Source: an uncultured Bacilli bacterium
Lineage (GTDB): Bacteria; Bacillota_I; Bacilli_A; RFN20; CAG-826
Direction of reading: 5' to 3'
Length of the DNA: 10,907 bases
Assembly (NCBI GenBank): GCA_944358755.1
Contig: CALVRY010000034.1
Coordinates: 1 to 10,907 of the forward strand
The notes beneath the pieces were generated by a model. It was not told where the DNA came from. It did not search any database and saw only the letters and a list, made by a program, of their open reading frames with translations. Position 1 is the stretch's first letter. Each line of letters starts with the position of its first letter. Positions 1 through 6,678 of this stretch are shown piece by piece. The position numbers and the translations under genes were made by a program.

Positions 1-125
1 TTTTTCTTTAAGAAACATTCTCTTTTTCTGCATTCTTGGATAGTTCCAGCCTTATTGACTTGTCTTTTAAATCTTCTTAATGCTTCATCAAGAGTTTCGC
101 CTTCTCTAACTACAACTTTAGACAT
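1..125 (-). CDS. rpsU: 30S ribosomal protein S21, 5' part (cut by window edge)
   Basis: Small-subunit ribosomal protein bS21, which binds near the anti-Shine-Dalgarno region of 16S rRNA and aids initiation. The 41 visible codons start MSKVVVREGETLDEALRRFK and continue with a QVNKAGT segment and a basic ECRKREC stretch, which is the normal S21 layout. The family is usually 55-70 residues, so about a quarter to a third is missing beyond base 1. The ATG at 125 has an excellent ribosome site, GGAGGTGAAA at 131-140. Two Cys flank the RKRE motif; I attach no function to them. In Bacillus rpsU lies next to mtaB, but here rpmF, an oxidoreductase gene and deoC separate them. No clear promoter or terminator lies in the 68 bases between deoC and rpsU, so read-through from deoC is possible. 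Confidence 0.95.
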   Translation of the reverse strand, partial: MSKVVVREGETLDEALRRFKRQVNKAGTIQECRKRECFLKK

Positions 126-130
126 CTCAC

Positions 131-140
131 TTTCACCTCC
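131..140 (-). promoter_or_regulatory. Strong Shine-Dalgarno site of rpsU
   Basis: The minus strand reads GGAGGTGAAA, five nucleotides short of the ATG at 125. This fixes the rpsU start. The rest of the deoC-rpsU gap (141-193) is AT-rich. It contains a small imperfect palindrome, TTGCACGCAA, at 145-154, and no convincing -35/-10 pair. Confidence 0.8.
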
Positions 141-193
141 AATCTTGCGTGCAATAAAGTTTATCAAATAAATTCAACAAAATAAAGAATAAA

Positions 194-829
194 TTACATT
201 AATTTTGCACCTGAACTGGTTCCAATTCTTGTTGCGCCATTTTCGACCATTTCAAGCATTTCTTCATGAGTTCTAACGCCGCCTGCTGCTTTAACACCCA
301 TTTCTGGGCCAACAGTTTCTCTCATTAATTTGACGTCTTCTACTCTAGCGCCCCATTTTGAGAATCCTGTGCTTGTTTTAACGAAATCAACTTTTGCTTC
401 TACACAAATTTTGCAAGCTTCAATTATTTCTTCTTTTGTTAATAAACAACATTCTAAAATGACTTTTAATGTATGCCCTTTTGTTGCTTCTCTTACGGCT
501 TTAATATCTTCTAAAACATATTTGTAATCTTTATCTTTTAAAGCGCTGATGTTTAAAACCATATCTACTTCGTCAGCACCCATTTCAACTGCATCTTTTG
601 CTTCAAAAGCTTTTGCTTTTGTTGACATGCTTCCTAATGGGAAACCAATAACAGTACAAACTAAAACATCACTTCCTTTTAATGCTTCCTTTGCAGTTGG
701 AATAAAATCAGGATTGATACAAACTGATTTAAAATTATATTTTTTGCTTTCTTCACAAAGAGTCAAAATTTCTTTTTTTGTTGCATCAGCTTTTAATAAA
801 GTATTGTCAATTAATTTATTGTATTCCAT
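194..829 (-). CDS. deoC: Deoxyribose-phosphate aldolase
   Basis: Class I aldolase that reversibly splits 2-deoxy-D-ribose 5-phosphate into glyceraldehyde 3-phosphate and acetaldehyde, in cytosolic deoxynucleoside catabolism. The protein is 211 residues, a normal full length for bacterial DeoC. The Schiff-base lysine is K151 in VKTSTGF, the second active-site lysine is K180 in VKAAGGVRT, and the acidic partner is D89 in DEVDMVLN. The N-terminal IDNTLLKADAT motif normally reads IDHTLLK, so the usual His is Asn at residue 9. The start is fixed by AGGAGGT at 834-840. It begins 20 bases after the stop of the oxidoreductase gene and is probably cotranscribed with it. No other deo genes are in view, so any link to nucleoside salvage rests on the family alone. 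Confidence 0.97.
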   Translation of the reverse strand: MEYNKLIDNTLLKADATKKEILTLCEESKKYNFKSVCINPDFIPTAKEALKGSDVLVCTVIGFPLGSMSTKAKAFEAKDAVEMGADEVDMVLNISALKDKDYKYVLEDIKAVREATKGHTLKVILECCLLTKEEIIEACKICVEAKVDFVKTSTGFSKWGARVEDVKLMRETVGPEMGVKAAGGVRTHEEMLEMVENGATRIGTSSGAKLM

Positions 830-849
830 AAAAACCTCCTAAATATCTA

Positions 850-1830
850 CTAATAATTAACTAAATAACTACTACTTTTAATTTTATCTATTAATTTCAT
901 TACTTTTAAGGTCTCTGAATGTGGCATTGAAATAGGTTCATTAACATGAGACTTAATAGCTAAAATAGCCTCATAGAATTGGTATTCATAGCCGTTTACA
1001 TCTTCTGTTATATGGATCCTATTCTTAAGTTCCATTGCATTAGACGTATCATCAATTTTGCCATAAATTTTAATTTCAAGAGGATTGTTTATATTATCGA
1101 CTTTTAAATATCCATTAGTTCCATAAATATATCCACTTCTATCAGAATTACCATTCATCGAAGAATATAAATTAGCTACTACTCCATTTTTATAAAATAA
1201 ATTAACTATCATAGTTTCTTCAACGCCATGGTTACGATAGATTAAACTAGATTTAACTTCTTTATAATCAGTTCCCAAAACCATAAAAGCAAAATTTATT
1301 GGGTAAACACCAACATCTAGAATAATTCCACCACCCATTTTTTTATTAATTAAACGTTCTTGATCATCAATTTTATATGATAAATTAGCTGAAAGCATAT
1401 AAATATCGCCAATAATTCCGCTTGAAATGATCTCATTTATCATTTTTCTTGATGGCATATAACGAGTCCATATCGCTTCACCTAAAAACAAATTCTTTTG
1501 TTTTGAAATTTTAATTAATTCTTCAGCTTCTTTAGAATTAATTGTAAATGCTTTTTCAACCAAACAAGGTTTATTGTTTTCTAAGCACAATTTTACATCG
1601 TTATAATGGCTAGAAATGAGCGTAGAAACGTATACCAAATCAATGTTTGGATCTTGAACTAACTCTAAATAACTATTATAAAACTTCTTAAAACCGAATT
1701 TTTCCTTATATTCTTCTGCTCTTTTTGAATCTTGAGCAGCACAGCCATATAAGACAGCATCTTTATTTTCTTTTAAAGCTTCAACTATTCTTGCTCCAAT
1801 TTTGGAACAACCTAAAAAACCAATATTCAT
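850..1830 (-). CDS. Gfo/Idh/MocA-family NAD(P)-dependent oxidoreductase
   Basis: Cytosolic dehydrogenase of the Gfo/Idh/MocA superfamily, 326 residues from the ATG at 1830. An N-terminal Rossmann fold is indicated by MNIGFLGCSKIG. The EKP catalytic-lysine motif reads EKA here (K93). The motifs GEAIWTRYMPS (118-127) and GGGIILDVGVYP (167-178, with D172 and Y176) are characteristic of the branch that includes dihydrodiol dehydrogenase-like and 1,5-anhydrofructose reductase-like proteins. The substrate cannot be read from sequence; a sugar or polyol is the default for the family. A TTG codon at 1836 would add two residues (MHMNIG), but it overlaps a TATAAT box, so I prefer the ATG. No good Shine-Dalgarno site precedes either codon. 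The gene lies just after the rpmF terminator and 20 bases before deoC, which suggests a two-gene unit. Confidence 0.9.
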   Translation of the reverse strand: MNIGFLGCSKIGARIVEALKENKDAVLYGCAAQDSKRAEEYKEKFGFKKFYNSYLELVQDPNIDLVYVSTLISSHYNDVKLCLENNKPCLVEKAFTINSKEAEELIKISKQKNLFLGEAIWTRYMPSRKMINEIISSGIIGDIYMLSANLSYKIDDQERLINKKMGGGIILDVGVYPINFAFMVLGTDYKEVKSSLIYRNHGVEETMIVNLFYKNGVVANLYSSMNGNSDRSGYIYGTNGYLKVDNINNPLEIKIYGKIDDTSNAMELKNRIHITEDVNGYEYQFYEAILAIKSHVNEPISMPHSETLKVMKLIDKIKSSSYLVNY

Positions 1831-1835
1831 ATGCA

Positions 1836-1841
1836 ATTATA
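1836..1841 (-). promoter_or_regulatory. Candidate -10 box for the oxidoreductase-deoC unit
   Basis: A perfect TATAAT lies on the minus strand five bases before the ATG at 1830. Initiation six or seven bases downstream would make the transcript start at or next to the ATG, giving a leaderless message. This fits the missing Shine-Dalgarno site. The -35 region is only a T-run (about 1859-1865) that belongs to the preceding terminator, so support is moderate at best. Confidence 0.4.
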
Positions 1842-1860
1842 TTACCATTTTTGAGTAATA

Positions 1861-1886
1861 AAAAAACTCCATTGCGGAGATTTTTT
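1861..1886 (-). terminator. Intrinsic terminator of rpmF
   Basis: The minus-strand RNA has an A-run, then a CUCC/GGAG stem (1876-1879 with 1867-1870) around a five-base loop, then a run of seven U. The flanking A- and U-runs can extend the stem past one mismatch. It starts within the rpmF stop codon. The symmetry would also allow some function on the plus strand, but no plus-strand gene uses it. Confidence 0.8.
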
Positions 1887-2058
1887 ATTTCTTAATGATT
1901 TGTTTACCGTCGTAATAACCACATTTTGGGCAAACTGTGTGTGATTTAATTAATTCGCCACAGTGAGAGCAAACACATAAACCATTTACATGTAATTTAT
2001 AGTGAGTTCTTCTCATTCTTTTTGTAGTTTTACTAGTTCTTCTAAATGGTACTGCCAT
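1885..2058 (-). CDS. rpmF: 50S ribosomal protein L32
   Basis: Large-subunit ribosomal protein bL32, 57 residues. It starts MAVPFRRTSKTTKRMRRTHY, the basic L32 N-terminus. Two Cys pairs follow, CSHC (30-33) and CPKC (43-46), forming the zinc ribbon of the zinc-binding L32 type. It ends GYYDGKQIIKK, as is typical of the family. The ATG at 2058 is preceded by AAAGGAGTT at 2065-2073. In many bacteria rpmF follows a DUF177 (yceD) gene. Here it stands alone between mtaB and an oxidoreductase gene, with its own promoter and terminator, so it is probably a highly expressed monocistron. Retention of all four Cys suggests no need for a zinc-free paralogue, though I cannot see the rest of the genome. 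Confidence 0.97.
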   Translation of the reverse strand: MAVPFRRTSKTTKRMRRTHYKLHVNGLCVCSHCGELIKSHTVCPKCGYYDGKQIIKK

Positions 2059-2083
2059 ATCGATAACTCCTTTACCTTGAATA

Positions 2084-2111
2084 ATTATAAAGAATTAATT
2101 GTTATAGTCAA
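2084..2111 (-). promoter_or_regulatory. Sigma-A-type promoter of rpmF
   Basis: The minus strand has TTGACT (2106-2111), a 16-base spacer and TATAAT (2084-2089). The predicted transcript start is near 2077, leaving a leader of about 19 bases that contains the AAAGGAGTT ribosome site. Ten of twelve or more hexamer bases match consensus, and the position just after the mtaB terminator is as expected for an independent unit. Confidence 0.8.
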
Positions 2112-2142
2112 CAACTTTTTTGATATTTTTTAAAACTATATA

Positions 2143-2168
2143 AAAAATACGCATTTTATCGTATTTTT
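2143..2168 (-). terminator. Intrinsic terminator after mtaB
   Basis: A nine-base-pair perfect stem, AAAAATACG (2160-2168 on the minus strand) with CGTATTTTT (2143-2151), encloses an eight-base loop. On the minus strand the U-rich arm runs into UAUAUAG. It begins 14 bases after the mtaB stop and marks the likely end of the heat-shock operon. It is AT-rich, so its strength is uncertain, and the symmetry would let it work in both directions. Confidence 0.7.
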
Positions 2169-2182
2169 AAATTTTTACATTG

Positions 2183-3475
2183 TCAAAAATACTTAAAATT
2201 ATCTTCTGTTAATTTAACTTTTTTAACTTTATTTGTTAACTCTTCTTCGCTTTTATAAATACATTCTAAATAATTTGAACTATGTCCGCGATATGCATGT
2301 TCTTTTTCTAAATAATCTTCAAACAAAAATTCAATTTCTTTTCCAAGATAGTTATTAATATATTCATTTTCGAATTCTTTAGAAAGCTCTAATAAACGAT
2401 TAACTCGGTCTTTTTTAATTTTAGGATCGATTTGATTAGGCATTTTTGATGCAACTGTTCCTTGGCGGGAAGAATATGGGAAAACATGAATTTTTGTAAA
2501 TTTAATTTCTTTACAAAAATTATATGTTTCCATGAAATTTTCTTCGGTTTCACCAGGAAAGCCTACAATTACATCGGTTGTAATTGATAGCCCTGGTTTT
2601 ATCTTTCTTAAAGCGAAAATTTTTGTATAAAAACCACTTAAATCGTATTTTCTGTTCATTTTTTTAAGAATTGATGCACTTCCGCTTTGCAAAGGAATAT
2701 GAAGATGGCTTGCAAAATTATCATATTTTCCAAGTAAATTGATAAATTTCTCATCAATTTGACTTTCCTCAAGCGAAGATATTCTTAAACGATATAAATT
2801 TGGCACTTCGACTAAAATTTTTTCAATTAAATTGCTAAAAGAGATTTTTTCAGGTAAATCTAGTCCATAACTAGACATATCAATTCCAGTTAAAACTACT
2901 TCTTTATATCCGTTTTTCACTAAATTTTGAATTTCTTCAACAATATCAGAGGCATCTCTACTTCGAGATCTACCTCTAATATAAGGAATTAAACAATATG
3001 AACAAAAATTATTACATCCATCTTGAATTTTTACGTAAGCTCTAGTTGTAAGGTAAGAATGTGCTAGTTTTAGTTTTTCATACTTTGTAATCGAATTATT
3101 TTCATCGTGTAAGCATATATTTTCCTTGTTTTTGAAATATTTCATTACAAGTTCATAAACTTTATTACGATTTGAAGTGCCTAAAACAATATTTGCGCCC
3201 ATTTCTTTAGAAATTTTTTCGTAGTCAAATTGTGCATAGCAACCCATTACTACTAAAATGGCATTTGGATATAATTTTCGATATTTTTTAATTACTTTTT
3301 TATCTTTAGTAACGCTTGTTTGTGTAACTGCGCATGTATTTATGATAATTACATCTGGAAATTCATCTTTTTTAGCATCAAAAAAAGAAAAACCATTTTG
3401 AATAAATGTTTCAGCAATGGCTTCTACTTCATAACTATTTACTTTACAACCTAAAAAATCAATTAATAATGTCAT
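2183..3475 (-). CDS. mtaB: tRNA t6A37 methylthiotransferase MtaB
   Basis: Radical SAM enzyme with two iron-sulfur clusters that converts t6A37 to ms2t6A37 in tRNAs reading ANN codons. It has 430 residues, typical of the family. The N-terminal MTTase domain has cluster cysteines C10 (FLGCKVNSYE), C48 (NTCAVT) and C79 (MGCYAQ). The radical SAM motif is CNNFCSYC (C154, C158, C161). HIPLQSGS (259-266) and GFPGET (305-310) follow, with a TRAM-like RNA-binding domain over roughly the last 60 residues. GCKVN at the N-terminus and IPYIRGRSRSR after the cluster favour MtaB over MiaB or RimO. Its ATG overlaps the TGA of the upstream gene by four bases (ATGA), with no strong ribosome site, so translational coupling is likely. 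Known as yqeV in Bacillus, where it also follows rsmE. Confidence 0.95.
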   Translation of the reverse strand: MTLLIDFLGCKVNSYEVEAIAETFIQNGFSFFDAKKDEFPDVIIINTCAVTQTSVTKDKKVIKKYRKLYPNAILVVMGCYAQFDYEKISKEMGANIVLGTSNRNKVYELVMKYFKNKENICLHDENNSITKYEKLKLAHSYLTTRAYVKIQDGCNNFCSYCLIPYIRGRSRSRDASDIVEEIQNLVKNGYKEVVLTGIDMSSYGLDLPEKISFSNLIEKILVEVPNLYRLRISSLEESQIDEKFINLLGKYDNFASHLHIPLQSGSASILKKMNRKYDLSGFYTKIFALRKIKPGLSITTDVIVGFPGETEENFMETYNFCKEIKFTKIHVFPYSSRQGTVASKMPNQIDPKIKKDRVNRLLELSKEFENEYINNYLGKEIEFLFEDYLEKEHAYRGHSSNYLECIYKSEEELTNKVKKVKLTEDNFKYF

Positions 3476-4233
3476 ACTTGATAAATTTTACAAATTTTCC
3501 TAAAAACGTAGTAACTTACTAGATCATTTTTATATAAAAGGTAGATAAATAAACTTAAATCGTTATTAAAATAAGCATTTACCAACGGTCTTACCTTCTC
3601 GATAATATTGTATTTATGAGGATTTTTCATATGTTTATCGAAAAGATAGATAATGTTATCGAGTGTTCCTTGCTTATTTATAATAAAAATCGCATTAAAA
3701 TCGTAATGATAAAAGGCAACTGCTGTTTCTGATTCTGAAACTTTAACTAATTGAGTAAAAAGCGATGAATATAGGTCAATATTATAAGTTTCAAAAGGAT
3801 CAATCGTGAACGGTTCGAACTTTTTAAAGAGTTCGACATATGGATATTGGAACATTTTTTCACTTTCTGTTGAATAAACAATATTGGTTGCTTTATTGAA
3901 AAAAGGTACATAAATTTTGTAATTATCGTAAGAAATATAAGGTAAATCGCTAATTCTTTCATTAATATCGTCTTTTATTGAATCAACACTTAAATTAGCG
4001 TTTGCAATATACATATCATTAATAACGCTATCAAGTTCATCTTTGTTGATAATTGATTTGATAATGATATTTGCTTTAATAATGTCGAAATCGTTATCAA
4101 TATCAGCATATTTCATGAAAATTGGATTACTTCTTAACATTCCACGAAATTGGCGAAAGAAAACCATCTCTGAACAAGAGTCGATTCCTTTTTTACTTCT
4201 TTCCTTTTTTAAAATGTTAAAAATTTTTCCCAT
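3472..4233 (-). CDS. Unrecognised 253-residue protein between rsmE and mtaB
   Basis: I do not recognise this family. The ORF is 253 codons. It begins one base after the rsmE TGA and ends in an ATGA overlap with mtaB, so its translation is bound into the operon. No clear Shine-Dalgarno site precedes it. The predicted protein is soluble. It has a basic N-terminus (KKERSKK, residues 9-15), a region rich in Asp, Ile and Asn (about 43-100), an aromatic-rich middle (KIYVPFFNKATNIVY, 106-120) and a Tyr/Phe-rich C-terminus ending RKICKIYQV. Only two Cys (C20, C248) are present. There is no signal peptide, no convincing membrane span and no nucleotide-binding motif. Codon use looks like that of its neighbours, with no sign of recent transfer. 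A role connected with RNA modification is a guess from position only. Confidence 0.85.
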   Translation of the reverse strand: MGKIFNILKKERSKKGIDSCSEMVFFRQFRGMLRSNPIFMKYADIDNDFDIIKANIIIKSIINKDELDSVINDMYIANANLSVDSIKDDINERISDLPYISYDNYKIYVPFFNKATNIVYSTESEKMFQYPYVELFKKFEPFTIDPFETYNIDLYSSLFTQLVKVSESETAVAFYHYDFNAIFIINKQGTLDNIIYLFDKHMKNPHKYNIIEKVRPLVNAYFNNDLSLFIYLLYKNDLVSYYVFRKICKIYQV

Positions 4234-4234
4234 A

Positions 4235-4948
4235 TCAATCTAAGTATAAAGATAAAATTGACAAAATGAAAATACAAGCTGTTTCACTTCTTAAAATTCT
4301 TTTGCCAAGTGAAATTTCTTTGTATCCGGCACTTTTAGCGATTTCTAGTTCTTTTTTTGAGATTCCACCTTCTGCTCCAACAATAATATTTATCGTTTTA
4401 TCCCTTAATGAAGGCAAAATTTTAATTAAATCTAGTGACGTAAATTCAGTGTTTTCATAAGCAATTAATGAAAAATCGGCTGGATATTTTGCAATATCTT
4501 TAAAATCAATTACGTCTTTTAATTTACAAAGTTTACTTCTTTTTGATTGTTCACTTGCTTCTTTAATTATTTTATTAAAACGTGTGATCTTTTTTTCTTT
4601 ATTTTCTTTAGTGATTTTAGCAATTGATCTTTCACTATTTATTAAAACTATTTCTGAACAACCAAGTTCAACTGCTTTTTGAATAACTAAATCAGTTTTT
4701 TCGCCTTTTGGTAAACAATATAAAAGTCGAACATAACCATTTAATTCGTGATTTTCGTTAATTTCTTTAATAATTTTAAAAGAAAAAGGAGAATTTGATG
4801 TAATTTCAGCGATTTTTAATTCTCCATCAGCGTTAATTTCAAAAGTGTCGCCAACATTCATTCTCATGACTTTTTGAATATGAAAAATATCGTCATTATT
4901 TATGACGATATTTTGATTTTTATCATATGTCGCAAAATATCTTTGCAT
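4235..4948 (-). CDS. rsmE: 16S rRNA (uracil-1498-N3)-methyltransferase RsmE
   Basis: SPOUT-class methyltransferase that uses S-adenosylmethionine to methylate N3 of U1498 in 16S rRNA on the assembled 30S subunit. It has 237 residues, normal for the family. An N-terminal PUA-like domain begins MQRYFATYDK. KGEKTDLVIQKAVELG (81-96) is the usual start of the SPOUT domain. The SAM-binding trefoil-knot motifs are GAEGGISKKE (191-200; commonly GPEGG) and LGKRILRSETA (214-224). Its ATG overlaps the TAA of the TM2 gene (TAATG), with a GGAG 13 bases upstream. In Bacillus it follows prmA as yqeU; here the TM2 gene takes that position. Confidence 0.95.
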   Translation of the reverse strand: MQRYFATYDKNQNIVINNDDIFHIQKVMRMNVGDTFEINADGELKIAEITSNSPFSFKIIKEINENHELNGYVRLLYCLPKGEKTDLVIQKAVELGCSEIVLINSERSIAKITKENKEKKITRFNKIIKEASEQSKRSKLCKLKDVIDFKDIAKYPADFSLIAYENTEFTSLDLIKILPSLRDKTINIIVGAEGGISKKELEIAKSAGYKEISLGKRILRSETACIFILSILSLYLD

Positions 4949-5394
4949 TATCTTAAATAAACTCCGTTTGAATCTTTAACGTTATCAACAAAAATTAAAC
5001 AAATTCCTGCTAGAAAAAAGGCTATAAATATCGATAAAAACGAAAATAAAATTGATAAACCAACGTTTAAATCAGTTTTAAAGAAAAAATAGAGTAAAAA
5101 TTGAAGTAAAAATACTATAACTACTCCAACTAAACGAATAATTGCTCTTTTATAACGACCCAAATAGAATTCATCTGCAGCAAATGTTCCTAAAAACATG
5201 CAAAGTAAAACATATACTATCTTACTGCGTTGTTTAAAAGTTGAAACTTTTTCTTTTTCAACAGTGTTAATTGTTTGCGTAATATCAGCTGTATATGAAT
5301 CTACGCCTTCAAGTGGCTTTTTACCACCACAGAAAGGGCAAATTTCTTTATCAAACTTTGTAATATTTTCCCCACAAAATTTACATTTAGGCAT
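4948..5394 (-). CDS. Zinc-ribbon TM2-domain membrane protein
   Basis: Small predicted inner-membrane protein of 148 residues with unknown specific function. The N-terminus is a zinc ribbon with C4/C7 (CKFC) and C19/C22 (CPFC). A polar linker (about 25-57) precedes the membrane part. The first hydrophobic segment (about 59-76) carries the TM2-domain signature, with DEFYLGRYKRA (74-84) in place of the common HRFYLG. Two further spans lie near 86-106 and 112-136, and the C-terminal VDNVKDSNGVYLR has the KDxNG ending typical of TM2 proteins. It starts 42 bases after the dnaJ stop with only a weak purine-rich ribosome site and is joined to rsmE by a TAATG overlap. A position directly after dnaJ could mean a membrane-linked quality-control role, but that is inference. 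Confidence 0.85.
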   Translation of the reverse strand: MPKCKFCGENITKFDKEICPFCGGKKPLEGVDSYTADITQTINTVEKEKVSTFKQRSKIVYVLLCMFLGTFAADEFYLGRYKRAIIRLVGVVIVFLLQFLLYFFFKTDLNVGLSILFSFLSIFIAFFLAGICLIFVDNVKDSNGVYLR

Positions 5395-5436
5395 ACTTTT
5401 TCTCTTTTCTAGTTTATTAAGTATAAACCTTAAAGT

Positions 5437-6603
5437 TTATTTTTTAAATGTTCTTTTAAATTTATCAAAGAATGAATCACCACTTGCAGTAGCTTTTTTA
5501 AAGTCTTCAAGTGCTTTCTTTTGATCTTTATTTAAGTAAGTTGGTGTTTTTAAAATCATATGGACGTATTCATTTCCATATCCATTTCCTCTTAAATCTT
5601 TAACACCTTTACCTTTTAAAGTTAAAACATCATTTGGTTGTGTGCCTGGATTGACTTTTAACTCTGTATCGCCATATACGGTAGGCACAGTAATTGTGCA
5701 TCCAAGACAAGCATCAACAAAATCTAATGGTACATCAATATGAATATCGTTTCCATCACGAGTGAAATAATCATGCTTTGCGACGATTACTTCGATATAT
5801 AAATCGCCGTTTTCTCCGCCATTAAAGCCTCTTTCACCCTTACCATGAACTCTAATTTGTTGTCCACTTTGAATACCTGCTGGTATATTGACGTCAATAT
5901 CTTTTTTAACTCTTTTATAGCCTTTTCCATCACAATCTGGGCACTTTGTTTTGATTTGTTTACCACTTCCATGACAATCTGGACAAACAGTTTCTTGTTG
6001 AATAATTCCAAAAATACTTCTTTGTTGAGTTAAAACACGGCCTCTACCTTTACAGGTTGAACAAGTTGTATATTCTGTGCCATGTAAAGCGCCAGTTCCG
6101 TTACAAGATTCACATTTTTCATCATAAGTTAATGGAATTGTAACTTTTTTACCATTAATTGCGTCCATGAAATTAATACGGATACGCATCATGGTGTCAT
6201 CTCCTCTTGCAGGACCACCTCTTCTTGAAGAAGAACTTGAAGAGAATCCGCCAAATCCACCACCAAAGCCGCCGAACATTTTATTTAAAATGTCGTTTAA
6301 ATCATCGAATGAACCGCCATTGAAGTTAAATCCTTCAAAACCACTTCCACTAAATGGGTTAGCACCACCAGCAGTTTGGTCGAAAGCAGCTTGACCAAAT
6401 TGATCGTAAGTACTTCTTTTTTGTGGATCGCTTAAAACACTGAAAGCTTCAGTACATTCTTTAAATTTTTCTGCATCACCTGTTTCTTTATTATCTGGAT
6501 GGTATTTTTTGGCCAATTTTCTATAAGCTTTTTTAATATCGTCTTGACTGGCACTTTTATCTACGCCAAGAACTTCATAATAATCTCTTTTACTAGCTGC
6601 CAT
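5437..6603 (-). CDS. dnaJ: Chaperone protein DnaJ (Hsp40, type I)
   Basis: Cochaperone that delivers unfolded proteins to DnaK and stimulates its ATPase. It has 388 residues with complete type-I architecture. The J domain (about 6-70) has HPD at 35-37. A Gly/Phe-rich linker (about 78-121) is followed by a run of six Ser. The zinc-finger domain has four CxxCxGxG repeats (164-171, 181-188, 207-214, 221-228), and the C-terminal substrate-binding domains follow to about 355. The ATG at 6603 has GAGGTGA at 6608-6614. It is separated from dnaK by 75 bases containing a strong hairpin. It is cotranscribed with hrcA-grpE-dnaK and so should be under HrcA/CIRCE control, possibly with lower message levels past the hairpin. 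Confidence 0.98.
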   Translation of the reverse strand: MAASKRDYYEVLGVDKSASQDDIKKAYRKLAKKYHPDNKETGDAEKFKECTEAFSVLSDPQKRSTYDQFGQAAFDQTAGGANPFSGSGFEGFNFNGGSFDDLNDILNKMFGGFGGGFGGFSSSSSSRRGGPARGDDTMMRIRINFMDAINGKKVTIPLTYDEKCESCNGTGALHGTEYTTCSTCKGRGRVLTQQRSIFGIIQQETVCPDCHGSGKQIKTKCPDCDGKGYKRVKKDIDVNIPAGIQSGQQIRVHGKGERGFNGGENGDLYIEVIVAKHDYFTRDGNDIHIDVPLDFVDACLGCTITVPTVYGDTELKVNPGTQPNDVLTLKGKGVKDLRGNGYGNEYVHMILKTPTYLNKDQKKALEDFKKATASGDSFFDKFKRTFKK

Positions 6604-6624
6604 AAAATCACCTCGCTTAAATCA

Positions 6625-6657
6625 TGAAAGGGAAGATGTTTAAGACCTTCCCTTTCA
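6625..6657 (-). other. 11-bp stem-loop between dnaK and dnaJ
   Basis: The plus strand has TGAAAGGGAAG (6625-6635) and its perfect complement CTTCCCTTTCA (6647-6657) around an 11-base loop. It begins 21 bases after the dnaK stop and ends ten bases before the dnaJ ribosome site. Neither strand has a U-tract after it, so it does not look like a standard intrinsic terminator. It may be an RNA processing, stability or partial-attenuation element that sets the dnaK/dnaJ ratio. The structure is seen directly; the role is inferred. Confidence 0.75.
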
Positions 6658-6678
6658 CTAATTAATCTTTAATATTTA

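Noticed and set aside
141..193. A separate promoter for rpsU in the deoC-rpsU gap
   Set aside because: The AT-rich stretch offers only loose matches (for example TAAACT with no matching -35), so no promoter can be supported.
5423..5440. Six-base-pair hairpin at the dnaJ stop codon
   Set aside because: The stem is almost all A-T, overlaps the stop codon and is not followed by a U-tract, so it is not credible as a terminator.
6167..6394. 75-codon proline-rich open frame on the plus strand, opposite dnaJ
   Set aside because: Its Pro-rich content is just the complement of the DnaJ Gly/Phe-rich linker codons.
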